A stretch of DNA of 64,000 nt, from the NCBI GenBank assembly GCA_938084565.1, contig CALKEU010000005.1, forward strand, positions 193,715-257,714. The letters run 5' to 3'. Position 1 is the stretch's first letter, and each line of letters starts with the position of its first letter. The notes under the pieces are model-generated. The model worked only from the letters and a program-made list of their open reading frames with translations. It was not told where the DNA came from and ran no database searches. The translations under genes were made by a program, and so were the position numbers. Shown here piece by piece: positions 34,838-43,350 of the stretch. The stretch comes from Candidatus Kapaibacterium sp. (lineage in GTDB: Bacteria > Bacteroidota > Ignavibacteria > Kapaibacteriales > HRBIN21).

Positions 34838-35383
34838 ATGCGTTCGGGATGGTTCGTTCTCTGCTGTACTGCTCTGTGTCTGCTGACGCTCAATGCACAG
34901 CAACGCCGGGCCTCGCCGGCAGGAGAGGTGCGTGTGGCTGTGGTGGATTTGGAGACCCTGGTACGCCAATTGCCTGAGGCTGCTCAAATCGATCGGCAGC
35001 TGAACGAGACAGCACAGCGCTTTCGCGATACGCTCACACAGCTGCGCTCCGAGCTCGAGCGTCGACTCGACGAGTATCGCAAACGAGAGGGTATTCTGAC
35101 ACCAGATGCTAAGGCCAAGGAGGAGGAAGCACTACGGCAGCTCCAGGAGCGCTACCTGCAGTACCAAGAGGACAAGTTCGGGGTAACAGGAGAGTTGGCA
35201 CAATTACGCGAGCAACTCCTCCAGCCGCTGCGGACCCGCGTGCAAGAGGCCATCCGTACGGTGGCCCGGGAAGAGAACTTCCACGTTGTGCTCGATCGCT
35301 CTAGTCCGGCGGTTCTCTTTGCCGAGGATCGGTTCGATCTCACCTATCGGGTGTTGGACCGTCTCAAGCGGGGTCAACCATGA
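34838..35383 (+). CDS. OmpH/Skp-family periplasmic chaperone, first copy
   Basis: A 181-residue protein with a signal peptide (WFVLCCTALCLLTLNAQ) and a long helical coiled-coil arm from about residue 55 to 140, rich in Glu, Gln and Arg. The family start VAVVDLETLVRQLPEA and the closing strand FHVVLDRSSPAVLFAEDRFDLT are as in Skp. Skp holds unfolded outer-membrane proteins in the periplasm and hands them to BamA, encoded just upstream. A strong ribosome site AAAGGAGG stands about 10 bases before the ATG at 34838. The stop overlaps the start of a second OmpH gene (ATGA). Confidence 0.9.
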   Translation: MRSGWFVLCCTALCLLTLNAQQRRASPAGEVRVAVVDLETLVRQLPEAAQIDRQLNETAQRFRDTLTQLRSELERRLDEYRKREGILTPDAKAKEEEALRQLQERYLQYQEDKFGVTGELAQLREQLLQPLRTRVQEAIRTVAREENFHVVLDRSSPAVLFAEDRFDLTYRVLDRLKRGQP

Positions 35384-36102
35384 AGGGGCTGCTGAAACTG
35401 CTATCGGCTCTATGGCTTGGCACTTTCCCACTCTGGGGGCAATTGAAGCCACTTGAGCAGCTTTTAGGGACAGGGACGGCGCGGGTGGGCTTTATCAGCT
35501 CTGCAGAAGTACGCAAGCGCTTCTCGGAAGCGCAGCAGGCTGAGCAGCGCCTGCGCTCGCTCTCTGACGAATGGCAGCGGACATTGGAAGAGATGGGGGC
35601 ACAGATTGCGCGGCTGGAAGAGGAGATCCGCAAGAATCGTCTTCTTTGGACAGACGCAGAGCGCCAGCAGAAGGAAGCAGAATTAGACCGTCTGCGACGC
35701 CGGCGTGAGGAGTTCTTCCGGCAGTGCTTCGCTCCGGGAGGGCGCTACGACTCCGCAGCGGCAGCTATTTACCAGCCGGTGGAGGCCAAAATTTACGCTG
35801 CCGTACAGGAGGTGGCTCTGGCGGAAGGTTACGACTTCGTGTGGGATAAGAGCCGACATCCGCTCGTCTTTGCCAATCCCAAATTCGATCTGACCGTCAA
35901 GGTGCTCAAGCGCTTAGGGGTAGAGACCACGGAGCTTGAAGCACAGCAGCAGCAACAGATTGAGCAGTTGGACCGGCAGCGTCGGGCGGGTGCCTCTGGA
36001 GAGGAGCGCCGCCGTGCACCCCGCCGTCGCCCCGCAACTGGCCTAGAGTCGCCTTCCCAGACGCCAGACACTCCGGAGGAAGATCGTCCGATACCTCGGT
36101 AG
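35380..36102 (+). CDS. OmpH/Skp-family periplasmic chaperone, second copy
   Basis: A 240-residue paralogue of the preceding gene: signal peptide (LLSALWLGTFPLWGQ), start VGFISSAEVRKRF, long charged coiled-coil arm (about residues 70-125), and the closing strand YDFVWDKSRHPLVFANPKFDLT. It differs in a C-terminal extension of about 55 residues, first Gln/Glu-rich (QQQQIEQLDRQRR) and then Arg/Pro-rich, likely disordered. Tandem OmpH genes after bamA are usual in Bacteroidetes-type operons. Start and stop overlap with its twin by 4 bases shows translational coupling. lpxD begins 7 bases downstream. Confidence 0.9.
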   Translation: MKGLLKLLSALWLGTFPLWGQLKPLEQLLGTGTARVGFISSAEVRKRFSEAQQAEQRLRSLSDEWQRTLEEMGAQIARLEEEIRKNRLLWTDAERQQKEAELDRLRRRREEFFRQCFAPGGRYDSAAAAIYQPVEAKIYAAVQEVALAEGYDFVWDKSRHPLVFANPKFDLTVKVLKRLGVETTELEAQQQQQIEQLDRQRRAGASGEERRRAPRRRPATGLESPSQTPDTPEEDRPIPR

Positions 36103-36109
36103 AGACACC

Positions 36110-37192
36110 ATGGATGAGCGTAGCTATACCGTTGCCGAGCTTGCCCGCTATGTAGGGGGAGAAGTGCTGGGAGAAGCGACCTTGTGTATCTCAGGCCTCA
36201 ACCGGATTGAGTATGCTGCTCCCGGTGAGCTCACCTTCATCCACCATATCCGGTATGCTCGGTTTCTGCCCCATACTCGGGCCACCTGTATCCTGATCCC
36301 ACCCCAGCTTGAAGCTGTGCCTCGTGAGGGGCAGGCTTTCATTCGTGTTGCTGATCCATATCGGGCTTTCGTGGCGCTCATGCCGCTCTTTGTCCCCAAC
36401 AATGAACCGCCGTGGGGATTGCGCCATCCGACAGCTCTCATCGATCCGAGCGCTACCGTTGCCCCGACGGCTATTGTGAATGCTTACTGTGTCGTCGGGG
36501 CCCGCTGTGTCATTGAAGACCGGGTCATCCTTCATCCGTTCGTAGTGCTCTACGAAGATGTAACCGTGGGGGAGGGCTCGATCCTCCACGCCGGGGTTGT
36601 CTGCTATCCGCGTACGGTCATCGGCAAACGGTGCCTCATCCACGCTGGGGTTGTGCTTGGAGCGGACGGGTTTGGCTTCTGGGAAAGCCACGCAGGGCAG
36701 CTGGAGAAGATTCCGCATGTTGGGAATGTTGTCCTTGAAGATGAGGTTGAGCTCGGAGCCAATACGACCGTCGATCGCTCGCTTGCTGGAAGTACACGCA
36801 TTGGGCGGGGCAGCAAGCTGGACAACCTCGTCCATGTTGCCCATAATGTCACAATTGACGAGCATACAGCTATTGCGGCGCAGGTGGGTATCTCAGGCAG
36901 TGTGCGTTTGGGCAAGCGGAATCGGATCGGTGGACAGGTTGGTATGGTCGGACACATCACTACCGGAGACGATGTCATCGTCGAGGCCAAGTCTGGGGTC
37001 TCTAAGTCGCTTTCGGGGCCAGGGCGCTACTTTGGTATTCCGGCACAGGAGCATTACCGAGCACTCCGGCAAGAAGCGGCCGTACGGCAGCTTCCGGAAC
37101 TTCTCCGGGAAATTCACCAGCTGCGCCGGCAACTCGATGAACTGCGCCAGTATGTAGCATTGCTCGAGCACACCTGGAGGCAGCATGGTTGA
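36110..37192 (+). CDS. lpxD: UDP-3-O-acylglucosamine N-acyltransferase
   Basis: The 360-residue LpxD adds the second R-3-hydroxyacyl chain to UDP-3-O-acyl-glucosamine in lipid A synthesis. The N-terminal uridine-binding domain has SYTVAELARYVGGEVLGEA and a later ADPYRAFVALMPLF. A left-handed beta-helix of hexapeptide repeats runs from about residue 100 to 300, with LIHAGVVLGADGFGFW and the catalytic His in NLVHVAHNVTIDEHTAI. A C-terminal coiled helix (LPELLREIHQLRRQLDEL) closes the trimer. The ATG at 36110 is 7 bases after ompH2, and the 3' end overlaps lpxC-fabZ by 8 bases. Confidence 0.96.
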   Translation: MDERSYTVAELARYVGGEVLGEATLCISGLNRIEYAAPGELTFIHHIRYARFLPHTRATCILIPPQLEAVPREGQAFIRVADPYRAFVALMPLFVPNNEPPWGLRHPTALIDPSATVAPTAIVNAYCVVGARCVIEDRVILHPFVVLYEDVTVGEGSILHAGVVCYPRTVIGKRCLIHAGVVLGADGFGFWESHAGQLEKIPHVGNVVLEDEVELGANTTVDRSLAGSTRIGRGSKLDNLVHVAHNVTIDEHTAIAAQVGISGSVRLGKRNRIGGQVGMVGHITTGDDVIVEAKSGVSKSLSGPGRYFGIPAQEHYRALRQEAAVRQLPELLREIHQLRRQLDELRQYVALLEHTWRQHG

Positions 37193-38585
37193 GTACCAGC
37201 GAACACTGCGGGAGCCAGCTTCCGTTTCCGGGGTGGGTTTGCACACAGGAATTCCCTGCACGATCACCTTCTGTCCAGCACCGGAGAACTATGGCTATCG
37301 GTTTGTACGGTTGGATATGCCTGGTGCACCCGAGATCCCAGCGGTGGTCGATTACGTGGTCGACAGTACCCGGTGGACGACGCTCGGTCGAGAGGGAGTG
37401 ACGATCCATACGGTCGAGCACGTCCTGGCGGCTCTGGTGGGCCTACGGGTAGACAATTGCCGGATTGAGCTCGATGCCAGTGAACCCCCTGTTGGCGATG
37501 GCAGTGCTCTTCCCTTTGTGGAAGCCATCCTCAAATCGGGAGTGGTGGAGCAGAAGAGCCCGCGGGACTACCTCATCATCGACCAGCCTATTCACTACAC
37601 CGATGAACGGCGGGGAACGGACATTGTCGCCCTGCCTAATGAGGATTTCCGCGTCACCGTCATGATCGACTACCACAATCCAGCGCTCGGCAGCCAGTAT
37701 ACGGGACTCTTCAGTCTGGAGAAGGAGTTCGTCACGGAGTTTGCTCCTGCCCGGACGTTTTGTCTGCTTTCGGAGGTAGAGGATTTGGCTGCGCAGGGGC
37801 TTATCCGTGGGGGCAGTCTCGATAACGCTATTGTCATTGTCGATCGTCCGATGCAGGCGGAGGAGTTACGCACCCTAGGGCAGCGCCTGGGCATTGCCGA
37901 AGAGCTCTACTTGGGCAGCAATGGGATCCTCAACGATGTCCCTCTCCGCTACCGTAACGAGCCGGCACGCCACAAGCTCTTGGACCTGCTTGGGGATCTG
38001 GCTCTCGTGGGGGTACCCTTGCGTGCCCATATCCTTGCTGCCCGTCCTGGCCATGCGACGAATGTGGAGTTTGCTCGCCGTATCCGGCGCCTCTATGAGC
38101 AGAAGCAGCTGGTACGCCGCTACCAGGTGCGCCCCTCCGAGGGGGCAGTCTTCGATATTGAGGCCATCATGCGCATCATGCCCCATCGCTATCCCTTCCT
38201 CTTGGTTGACCGCATTGTACAGTACGACTTGGAGAACAACCGCATTCTGGGCTACAAGAATGTCACCTTCAACGAGCCCTTCTTCCAGGGCCACTTTCCT
38301 GGACGTCCTGTCATGCCCGGGGTGCTCATTGTTGAAGCTATGGCACAGACGGGGTGCTTGTTGCTCCTGAAGGACTTAGCCCTCGAACCTGACCGGGTTC
38401 TCGTCCTCTTCACCGGCATTGACAAGGCAAAGTTTCGGCGCCCAGTCGTGCCAGGTGATCAACTCTTCATGGAGGTGCGCCTCCTTCATCGCCGCTTCCG
38501 GACTGTACTGCTGGAGGGGAAGGCATTTGTCAACGGACAGTTAGTAGCCCAGGCAGAGTTACAGGCGGCCATTGTGGAGCGGTAG
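37185..38585 (+). CDS. lpxC-fabZ: Bifunctional UDP-3-O-acyl-GlcNAc deacetylase / 3-hydroxyacyl-ACP dehydratase
   Basis: A 466-residue fusion. Residues 1-300 are LpxC, the zinc deacetylase that commits to lipid [15 protein letters not shown], the zinc motif [28 protein letters not shown], and a later [14 protein letters not shown] with His and Asp. Residues from about 320 are FabZ, the dehydratase of fatty-acid elongation: [18 protein letters not shown] with the active His, and [20 protein letters not shown] with the active Glu. This fusion is a known feature of the Bacteroidetes/Chlorobi group and balances lipid A against phospholipid precursors. It lies between lpxD (8-base overlap) and lpxA (immediate). 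Confidence 0.97.
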   Translation: MVEYQRTLREPASVSGVGLHTGIPCTITFCPAPENYGYRFVRLDMPGAPEIPAVVDYVVDSTRWTTLGREGVTIHTVEHVLAALVGLRVDNCRIELDASEPPVGDGSALPFVEAILKSGVVEQKSPRDYLIIDQPIHYTDERRGTDIVALPNEDFRVTVMIDYHNPALGSQYTGLFSLEKEFVTEFAPARTFCLLSEVEDLAAQGLIRGGSLDNAIVIVDRPMQAEELRTLGQRLGIAEELYLGSNGILNDVPLRYRNEPARHKLLDLLGDLALVGVPLRAHILAARPGHATNVEFARRIRRLYEQKQLVRRYQVRPSEGAVFDIEAIMRIMPHRYPFLLVDRIVQYDLENNRILGYKNVTFNEPFFQGHFPGRPVMPGVLIVEAMAQTGCLLLLKDLALEPDRVLVLFTGIDKAKFRRPVVPGDQLFMEVRLLHRRFRTVLLEGKAFVNGQLVAQAELQAAIVER

Positions 38586-39362
38586 ATGGTCAACTGCCAC
38601 CCGACGGCTATTGTCTCTCCGCGAGCGCGCATTGCTGACGGGGTCACCATCGGCCCCTACAGCATTGTGGAGGACGATGTGGAAATTGGCAGTGACTGCG
38701 AAATAGGCCCTTACGTAGTGCTAGCCAATGGGACACGTCTGGGACAGGGCTGTCGGATCTTTGCCGGCGCCGTCATCGGCAACCCTCCGCAAGACCTCAA
38801 ATACCAAGGGGAACCGACGGTGGTCTTCATTGGCGATCGGACTACAATACGGGAGTTCGTCACGATTAACCGTGGTACCCGTGCTTCAGGGAAAGTGGTC
38901 ATCGGGCGGGATTGCCTCATTATGGCTTACTGTCATATTGCACACGACTGCGTCATTGGGGATCATGCCATTCTGTCCAACGTAACACAGCTAGCCGGGC
39001 ATGTGACCGTAGGGGAGTGGGCTGTCCTAGGCGGGGTTGTGAAGGTACACCAATTCTGCTCCATCGGGAAGCATGCCATGGTGGGGGCTGATGCCAAGAT
39101 TGTCAAAGATGTCCCGCCGTATGCACTCGTTGCGCGAGAGCCGCCTCGCCTGGAAGGAATCAATCGCGTCGGGCTCCAGCGCCGCGGCTTTCCGCCAGAG
39201 ACTATCCGCGCCCTGGAGGAGTTCTACCGCACGGTCTTCTTTTCCGGGCTGAATCTCAGCGACGGTCTCGAGCGCTATCTGGCAGAGCACCCTGTAGTGC
39301 TGCCAGAAGTGCAGGAGTGTATTGACTTCATCCGCCGTTCACGACGAGGTGTGTATCGCTAG
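38586..39362 (+). CDS. lpxA: UDP-N-acetylglucosamine acyltransferase
   Basis: The 258-residue LpxA transfers R-3-hydroxyacyl from ACP to UDP-GlcNAc, the first step of lipid A synthesis. The hexapeptide-repeat helix starts at HPTAIVSPRARIADGVTIGP. The catalytic His is in IMAYCHIAHDCVIGDHAIL, and the substrate region GNPPQDLKYQGEP is characteristic of LpxA. The C-terminal helices (GLQRRGFPPETIRALEEFYR) match the family. It begins directly after the lpxC-fabZ stop with no gap, so translation is coupled. With lpxD and lpxC it completes the first three dedicated lipid A steps. Confidence 0.97.
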   Translation: MVNCHPTAIVSPRARIADGVTIGPYSIVEDDVEIGSDCEIGPYVVLANGTRLGQGCRIFAGAVIGNPPQDLKYQGEPTVVFIGDRTTIREFVTINRGTRASGKVVIGRDCLIMAYCHIAHDCVIGDHAILSNVTQLAGHVTVGEWAVLGGVVKVHQFCSIGKHAMVGADAKIVKDVPPYALVAREPPRLEGINRVGLQRRGFPPETIRALEEFYRTVFFSGLNLSDGLERYLAEHPVVLPEVQECIDFIRRSRRGVYR

Positions 39363-39377
39363 AGATTGGAGAGACTC

Positions 39378-40532
39378 ATGGACCTGTTTGGACAGCGCGA
39401 GTTGGCAGAGCTATTAGCCGTACAGGATGACCCACCGTATCTGTCGCTCTACCTTCCAATGGAGCGCATTACATCGGCGTCCCATCAGAATCCTGTACGT
39501 TTCCGCAATGCACTGCGGCGGGCTCACGAAGAGTTGGTGCGCTGGGGAGCATCGCCGGCGCAGCTCCATCACCTCCTTGCGCCACTTGAGGAATTGGCTG
39601 ACCGAGAGGTCTTCTGGCTCTATCAGAGCGATGGCTTAGCCGTCTTTGCAACGGCTACCTACACCTGTAGTTACCGCCTCCCGTGGCGTTTCCGGGAGGA
39701 GATCTACGTGGGGGATTCCTTCGTTGTTGCTCCGCTTGTCCCTCTCTTCCTGAGCAATCGACAGTTTCTGGTGCTGGCGCTCGAGAAGTACCGTGTTCGC
39801 CTCTATGGGGGTGGCCCCACGGGCTTGACGGAAGTGGAGCGGGAACGGCTCCCGTTGGATTTGTGGAAAGCGCTGCAGGTCGATGTTCCTGAGCCATTGG
39901 TTCAGTACCGAACAGGGTTGCGGCTGGGGCGAGGCCAGATTATGGCCACACACGGCCATACGTTCGAGCGCGAGGATATCAAGCGCCTGGTGGCTGAGTA
40001 TTACCGCATGGTCGACCGCGCCCTAGCGCCTCTGGGCCATGAGCGACAACTCCCGCTCGTGGTGGCTGGTGTGGAGTATCTGGTCGGCATCTATCGAGAA
40101 ATCAGCAGCTACCCGCTCCTTCTGCCCGAAGCTCTTCTAGGGAGCCCGGAGCAGTACAGTTTAACCGAGCTCCATGCTCAGGCTTCCGAGATCGTCATGC
40201 GCTGGTCTGATGCGGAACGGCGTCGTTGGCTCGAGCGCTTCTGGCAGCTGCGGGGTAGCAGTCCTAAGGCTGCCGAGGAGCTTACGACAGTGCTTCAGGC
40301 TCTCTATGAGGGGCGAGTGGAAACGCTCCTGGCGCGTCCGGATGCAGAGCTCTGGGGGAAGGTGGACCGTTTCACGGCCAGCCTGCAGTTGCTGCCCCCA
40401 CAGACTCCGGGAGCGGTCAACCTGGTCAATGAGGCCATAATCCACGCCTTTGCCACGCGCGTGCGCGTCTATGCTGCGACGGCAGAGGAGCTGCCACCCG
40501 ATACAGCTATGGTGGCCATCTTGCGCTATTGA
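39378..40532 (+). CDS. Bacterial archaeo-eukaryotic release-factor-like (baeRF) protein
   Basis: This 384-residue protein resembles baeRF families, bacterial relatives of eRF1/Pelota with predicted roles at the ribosome. Characteristic pieces are PPYLSLYLPMERI near the start, REVFWLYQSDGLAVFATA, FLVLALEKYRVRLYGGGPTG, LVVAGVEYLVGIYREIS with the conserved aromatic, and the end RVYAATAEELPPDTAMVAI. These fit the three-domain arrangement, but I cannot confirm the exact subfamily. ATG 39378 follows GGAGAG at about 5 bases; the ORF could also start at TTG 39366. It sits at the end of the lpx operon, 15 bases after lpxA. The last 7 bases overlap tsaD tail to tail. No biochemical function is established. 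Confidence 0.72.
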   Translation: MDLFGQRELAELLAVQDDPPYLSLYLPMERITSASHQNPVRFRNALRRAHEELVRWGASPAQLHHLLAPLEELADREVFWLYQSDGLAVFATATYTCSYRLPWRFREEIYVGDSFVVAPLVPLFLSNRQFLVLALEKYRVRLYGGGPTGLTEVERERLPLDLWKALQVDVPEPLVQYRTGLRLGRGQIMATHGHTFEREDIKRLVAEYYRMVDRALAPLGHERQLPLVVAGVEYLVGIYREISSYPLLLPEALLGSPEQYSLTELHAQASEIVMRWSDAERRRWLERFWQLRGSSPKAAEELTTVLQALYEGRVETLLARPDAELWGKVDRFTASLQLLPPQTPGAVNLVNEAIIHAFATRVRVYAATAEELPPDTAMVAILRY

Positions 40533-41608
40533 GCCGAATGGCTTGGCGCGAGAGTGTGCGGTCGGCTTCGGGCTGCTGCCGGTTTCGCGCGTAGCGGGGT
40601 GGGCGATGCTGTAATTGTCAGGCAGCGGAAGGCAGCTGGGCCGAGCCGGCGTAGCTTCTCATGGGCCACCAGCCCAATCATAGCGGCGTTGTCCAGGCAG
40701 TAGTGGAGCCGCGGCAGTATGAGACGAATCCCGAGCTGCCCGGCAGCCTCCTGCATATGGCGCCGCAATGCCGAGTTAGCGGCAACACCCCCGGCTACAA
40801 CAAGCCTCTGAGCCCGATAGAGCCGAGCTGCCCGGATGGTCTTGTGGACCAGCACCTCTACAATGGCCGCCTGAACAGAAGCACAGAGGTCGGGGAGGAG
40901 TTCCGCCGGGACTCCGTGGGGGAAGCGCTGCTGGAGTAAGCCGCGTAGGGCCGTCTTTAAGCCGCTAAAGCTGAAATCAAAGCTGCTCTCGTGCAGGAGC
41001 GCTCGCGGGAGCCGAAACGCCTGGGGATTGCCGTGTGCGGCTAATCGATCAATGGCGGGACCGCCCGGATAGCCCAGTCCAAGAAGCGAAGCGCTCTTGT
41101 CGAAGGCCTCCCCAGCGGCATCGTCGCGCGTGGACCCAATGAGCCGAATCCGGTCTAGGTCCTCGACCCAGAAGAGTGCCGTATGCCCACCGCTGACCAC
41201 AAGGGCGAGGAAGGGAAAGGAAAGCTCGGGATCTTCGAGGAAGCCGGAGAAGATGTGCCCTTCGAGATGGTTGACCGGTATGAGCGGCCGTCGGAGCCGT
41301 AGAGCAAGTCCTTTGGCGAAGTTTACCCCCACCAAGAGTGAGCCTATCAGCCCCGGATGAGTCGTAACGGCGATGGCGTCCACGGCTTCAATCTCAACGC
41401 CTGCCTGTGCAAGGGCTTGTCGAACGATGGGGACAATGTGCTGCAGATGTGCTCGGGAGGCTAACTCGGGCACAACCCCACCGTAGCGATGGTGCAGGGT
41501 TTGCGAGTGCAAAACGCTGCTCAGCACGCGCTGCTCTCGGATGAGAGCGGCGGCAGTCTCGTCGCACGAAGTCTCGAGGGCAAGCACCGTGTAGGAAGTC
41601 TGCCCCAT
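40526..41608 (-). CDS. tsaD: tRNA N6-adenosine threonylcarbamoyltransferase TsaD
   Basis: The 360-residue TsaD transfers threonylcarbamoyl to A37 of tRNAs that read ANN codons. The ASKHA-fold signature VLALETSCDETAAALI opens the protein. The metal-binding HxxxH is in NHLEGHIFSG, and LALVVSGGHTALFWVED and VVAGGVAANSALRRHMQEA follow. The C-terminus carries a short Ala/Arg-rich tail beyond the core. It starts 1 base before the cinA stop region; the two genes are adjacent on the minus strand (stop and start separated by 1 base), so likely co-transcribed. It overlaps the convergent baeRF gene by 7 bases. tsaB and tsaE are not in the window. Confidence 0.96.
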   Translation of the reverse strand: MGQTSYTVLALETSCDETAAALIREQRVLSSVLHSQTLHHRYGGVVPELASRAHLQHIVPIVRQALAQAGVEIEAVDAIAVTTHPGLIGSLLVGVNFAKGLALRLRRPLIPVNHLEGHIFSGFLEDPELSFPFLALVVSGGHTALFWVEDLDRIRLIGSTRDDAAGEAFDKSASLLGLGYPGGPAIDRLAAHGNPQAFRLPRALLHESSFDFSFSGLKTALRGLLQQRFPHGVPAELLPDLCASVQAAIVEVLVHKTIRAARLYRAQRLVVAGGVAANSALRRHMQEAAGQLGIRLILPRLHYCLDNAAMIGLVAHEKLRRLGPAAFRCLTITASPTPLRAKPAAARSRPHTLAPSHSAQ

Positions 41609-41609
41609 C

Positions 41610-42872
41610 TTATAGCTCGGGGAGTCCCTTGAGCAGACGGTACAGCCACGTCAGGGCCGCGGCAACGGCTCGTTGACGATTGCTGGTGCGCTCAGCTCCG
41701 AAGTGGAAGCGCTGTGCCTGCACTGTTTCCGGCGTGGCAAGCCCAATCCAGACGGTGCCAACGGGTTTGGACGGTGTACCCCCTCCTGGGCCGGCAATGC
41801 CCGTGATGCCAATCCCGTAGGTTGCTCCAAAAGCTCGGCGCACATTGGCTGCCAATACTTCAGCAACTTCTGCGCTCACAGCTCCTACGCGCTGGAGCAG
41901 CTCGTCTGGAACACCCAGCAGGGCCACCTTGGCTGCGTTGCTGTAGACGATATGGCCGCCGAGGAAGTAATCCGAACTTCCGGGAATATCGGTCAGCGAA
42001 GCACCGAGTAGCCCACCTGTACAGGATTCGGCCACGGCAAGGGTTTCCTTGCGCTGCCGCAGGAGCTCTCCGACAGCCTGCGCGAGGCTCGTCTCACCTT
42101 CTCCGATGACATAGGGGCCGATGCGCTGTAGGAGGCGCTGGCGCGCCTCTGCAAGGAGATGCTCACCTTCGGCCGCCGAACGGGCGGAGACACTCAAGCG
42201 CAGACGCACCCCCCAGAAGGAGGGCAGAAAGGCAAGCTCCACACCGTCGGGCAAGAGGGCTGTCGGTTCGCCGATGAGATCGGCAAGCCGCGCTTCGGCA
42301 ATCCCGGCTGTGACGAGCGTGTGAAACCGGAGAATGCGCCCGCCAAGCCGTTCCCGAAAGGCTCGTAGATGCTCGATCGCCGACATGTCTACAATGGCGC
42401 GCATTTCGGCCGGCACACCTGGCAGCGCCAGGAGTGCCTTGCCATCACGCTCAACCCAGATGCCTGGAGCATAGCCCACGGGATTCCGCAGCGGCAGGGC
42501 TGCCTCCGGGAGGAGAGCCTGCCGGAGAGCACGCTCGCTCAGGTGCTGCCCACGCTGCTGGCTCGTCTCTTCGAGCCACTTCCGCACGGTTGGATGTTCA
42601 TGCAGAGGGCTCCCCAAAAACTCTGCCAGAGCTGCAACGGTGACATCGTCATGGGTGGGACCCAGGCCCCCCGTGGTAATGATGAGTTCGACCCGTTCCC
42701 ACAACCGGCGCAGTTCCTCAAGGATTTCCTCGGTCCGATCTCCTACGACGACATGCCGTACCGGCCAAAAGCCAAGCTCAGTGCAGCGCTGGGCAAGCCA
42801 CGCAGCATTCGTGTTGACCACTGTGCCAATGCAGAGTTCGTCGCCAATGCCGATGAGGGCAACTTGTGCCAT
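41610..42872 (-). CDS. cinA: CinA-family nicotinamide-nucleotide amidase / competence-damage protein
   Basis: The 420-residue CinA has an N-terminal MoaB/MogA-like domain (ALIGIGDELCIGTVVNTN, then LIITTGGLGPTHDDVTV) and a C-terminal NMN deamidase domain (AVAESCTGGLLGASLTDIPG, then GITGIAGPGGGTPSKPVG). Full-length CinA may act as an ADP-ribose pyrophosphatase and nicotinamide-nucleotide amidase in pyridine-nucleotide salvage. I chose the ATG at 42872, where the family N-terminus begins; the frame open to 43052 runs into the divergent small gene's region. The gene is followed by tsaD with 1 base between. The 107-base gap to the small gene at 42979 has no clear promoter box. Confidence 0.94.
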   Translation of the reverse strand: MAQVALIGIGDELCIGTVVNTNAAWLAQRCTELGFWPVRHVVVGDRTEEILEELRRLWERVELIITTGGLGPTHDDVTVAALAEFLGSPLHEHPTVRKWLEETSQQRGQHLSERALRQALLPEAALPLRNPVGYAPGIWVERDGKALLALPGVPAEMRAIVDMSAIEHLRAFRERLGGRILRFHTLVTAGIAEARLADLIGEPTALLPDGVELAFLPSFWGVRLRLSVSARSAAEGEHLLAEARQRLLQRIGPYVIGEGETSLAQAVGELLRQRKETLAVAESCTGGLLGASLTDIPGSSDYFLGGHIVYSNAAKVALLGVPDELLQRVGAVSAEVAEVLAANVRRAFGATYGIGITGIAGPGGGTPSKPVGTVWIGLATPETVQAQRFHFGAERTSNRQRAVAAALTWLYRLLKGLPEL

Positions 42873-42978
42873 GGTATCCACCCGAAGCGAACCGACAGGG
42901 ATATCGACGATTCGGAGCGCTGCTCGGTGCGGACACGACACTACAGGGAAAGGTTGGCTCGTCTTGAGAGGCCGCCTT

Positions 42979-43281
42979 ATGGGCAGGCAGATTATGGGCT
43001 GGCGTCGCTTCGTGTGGGCCGGTGTCGGGCTCTGGTTGCTGGGGGTAATCACCTTCCAGACAGGGCATTACCACAGTCAAGAAGCAGCTGCTGTGGAGGC
43101 ACCCTGCTGGGTGTGCCAATTGCCCGGGCTCACCGTGCCGACAGTGCCTGAGGCTGTACAGCTTGCTGAACCCACGTCTGCGTGGCTTCCATCTCCGCAT
43201 AAGCCGTCGGCGGGAACCCTTTGGAATTTTGGGTGCTGTACTTTCACCGTCCGAGCTCCGCCGCAGCTGTCAGCCGTGTGA
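42979..43281 (+). CDS. Small exported protein with CxxC and HxH, upstream of TonB receptor
   Basis: A 100-residue protein with one membrane segment or signal at residues 10-27 (FVWAGVGLWLLGVITF) followed by His30-Tyr-His32, Cys43-x-x-Cys46, His74 and the pair Cys86-Cys87, and ending ...RAPPQLSAV. The Cys/His pattern and the end RAPP recall small proteins that sit in front of metal-related TonB receptors, such as the DUF2946 type, but I cannot confirm the family. It is 69 bases upstream of the TonB receptor in the same direction. A start at the second ATG (42994) would also keep the membrane segment. A metal-handling role is inference from residues and context only; the ORF could be non-coding, although hydrophobicity and context argue for it. 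Confidence 0.55.
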   Translation: MGRQIMGWRRFVWAGVGLWLLGVITFQTGHYHSQEAAAVEAPCWVCQLPGLTVPTVPEAVQLAEPTSAWLPSPHKPSAGTLWNFGCCTFTVRAPPQLSAV

Positions 43282-43350
43282 GAGCCTTCAACGAGTCTGC
43301 ACAGCTGAGCACAGCGCCTTCCGGGTGCGTGGAACTGAGCGGAGCTCATT

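Noticed and set aside
42369-43151. Plus-strand 260-codon frame across the 5' part of cinA
   Set aside because: It is antisense to the CinA MoaB-like domain and overlaps the more plausible small gene at 42979 in another frame.
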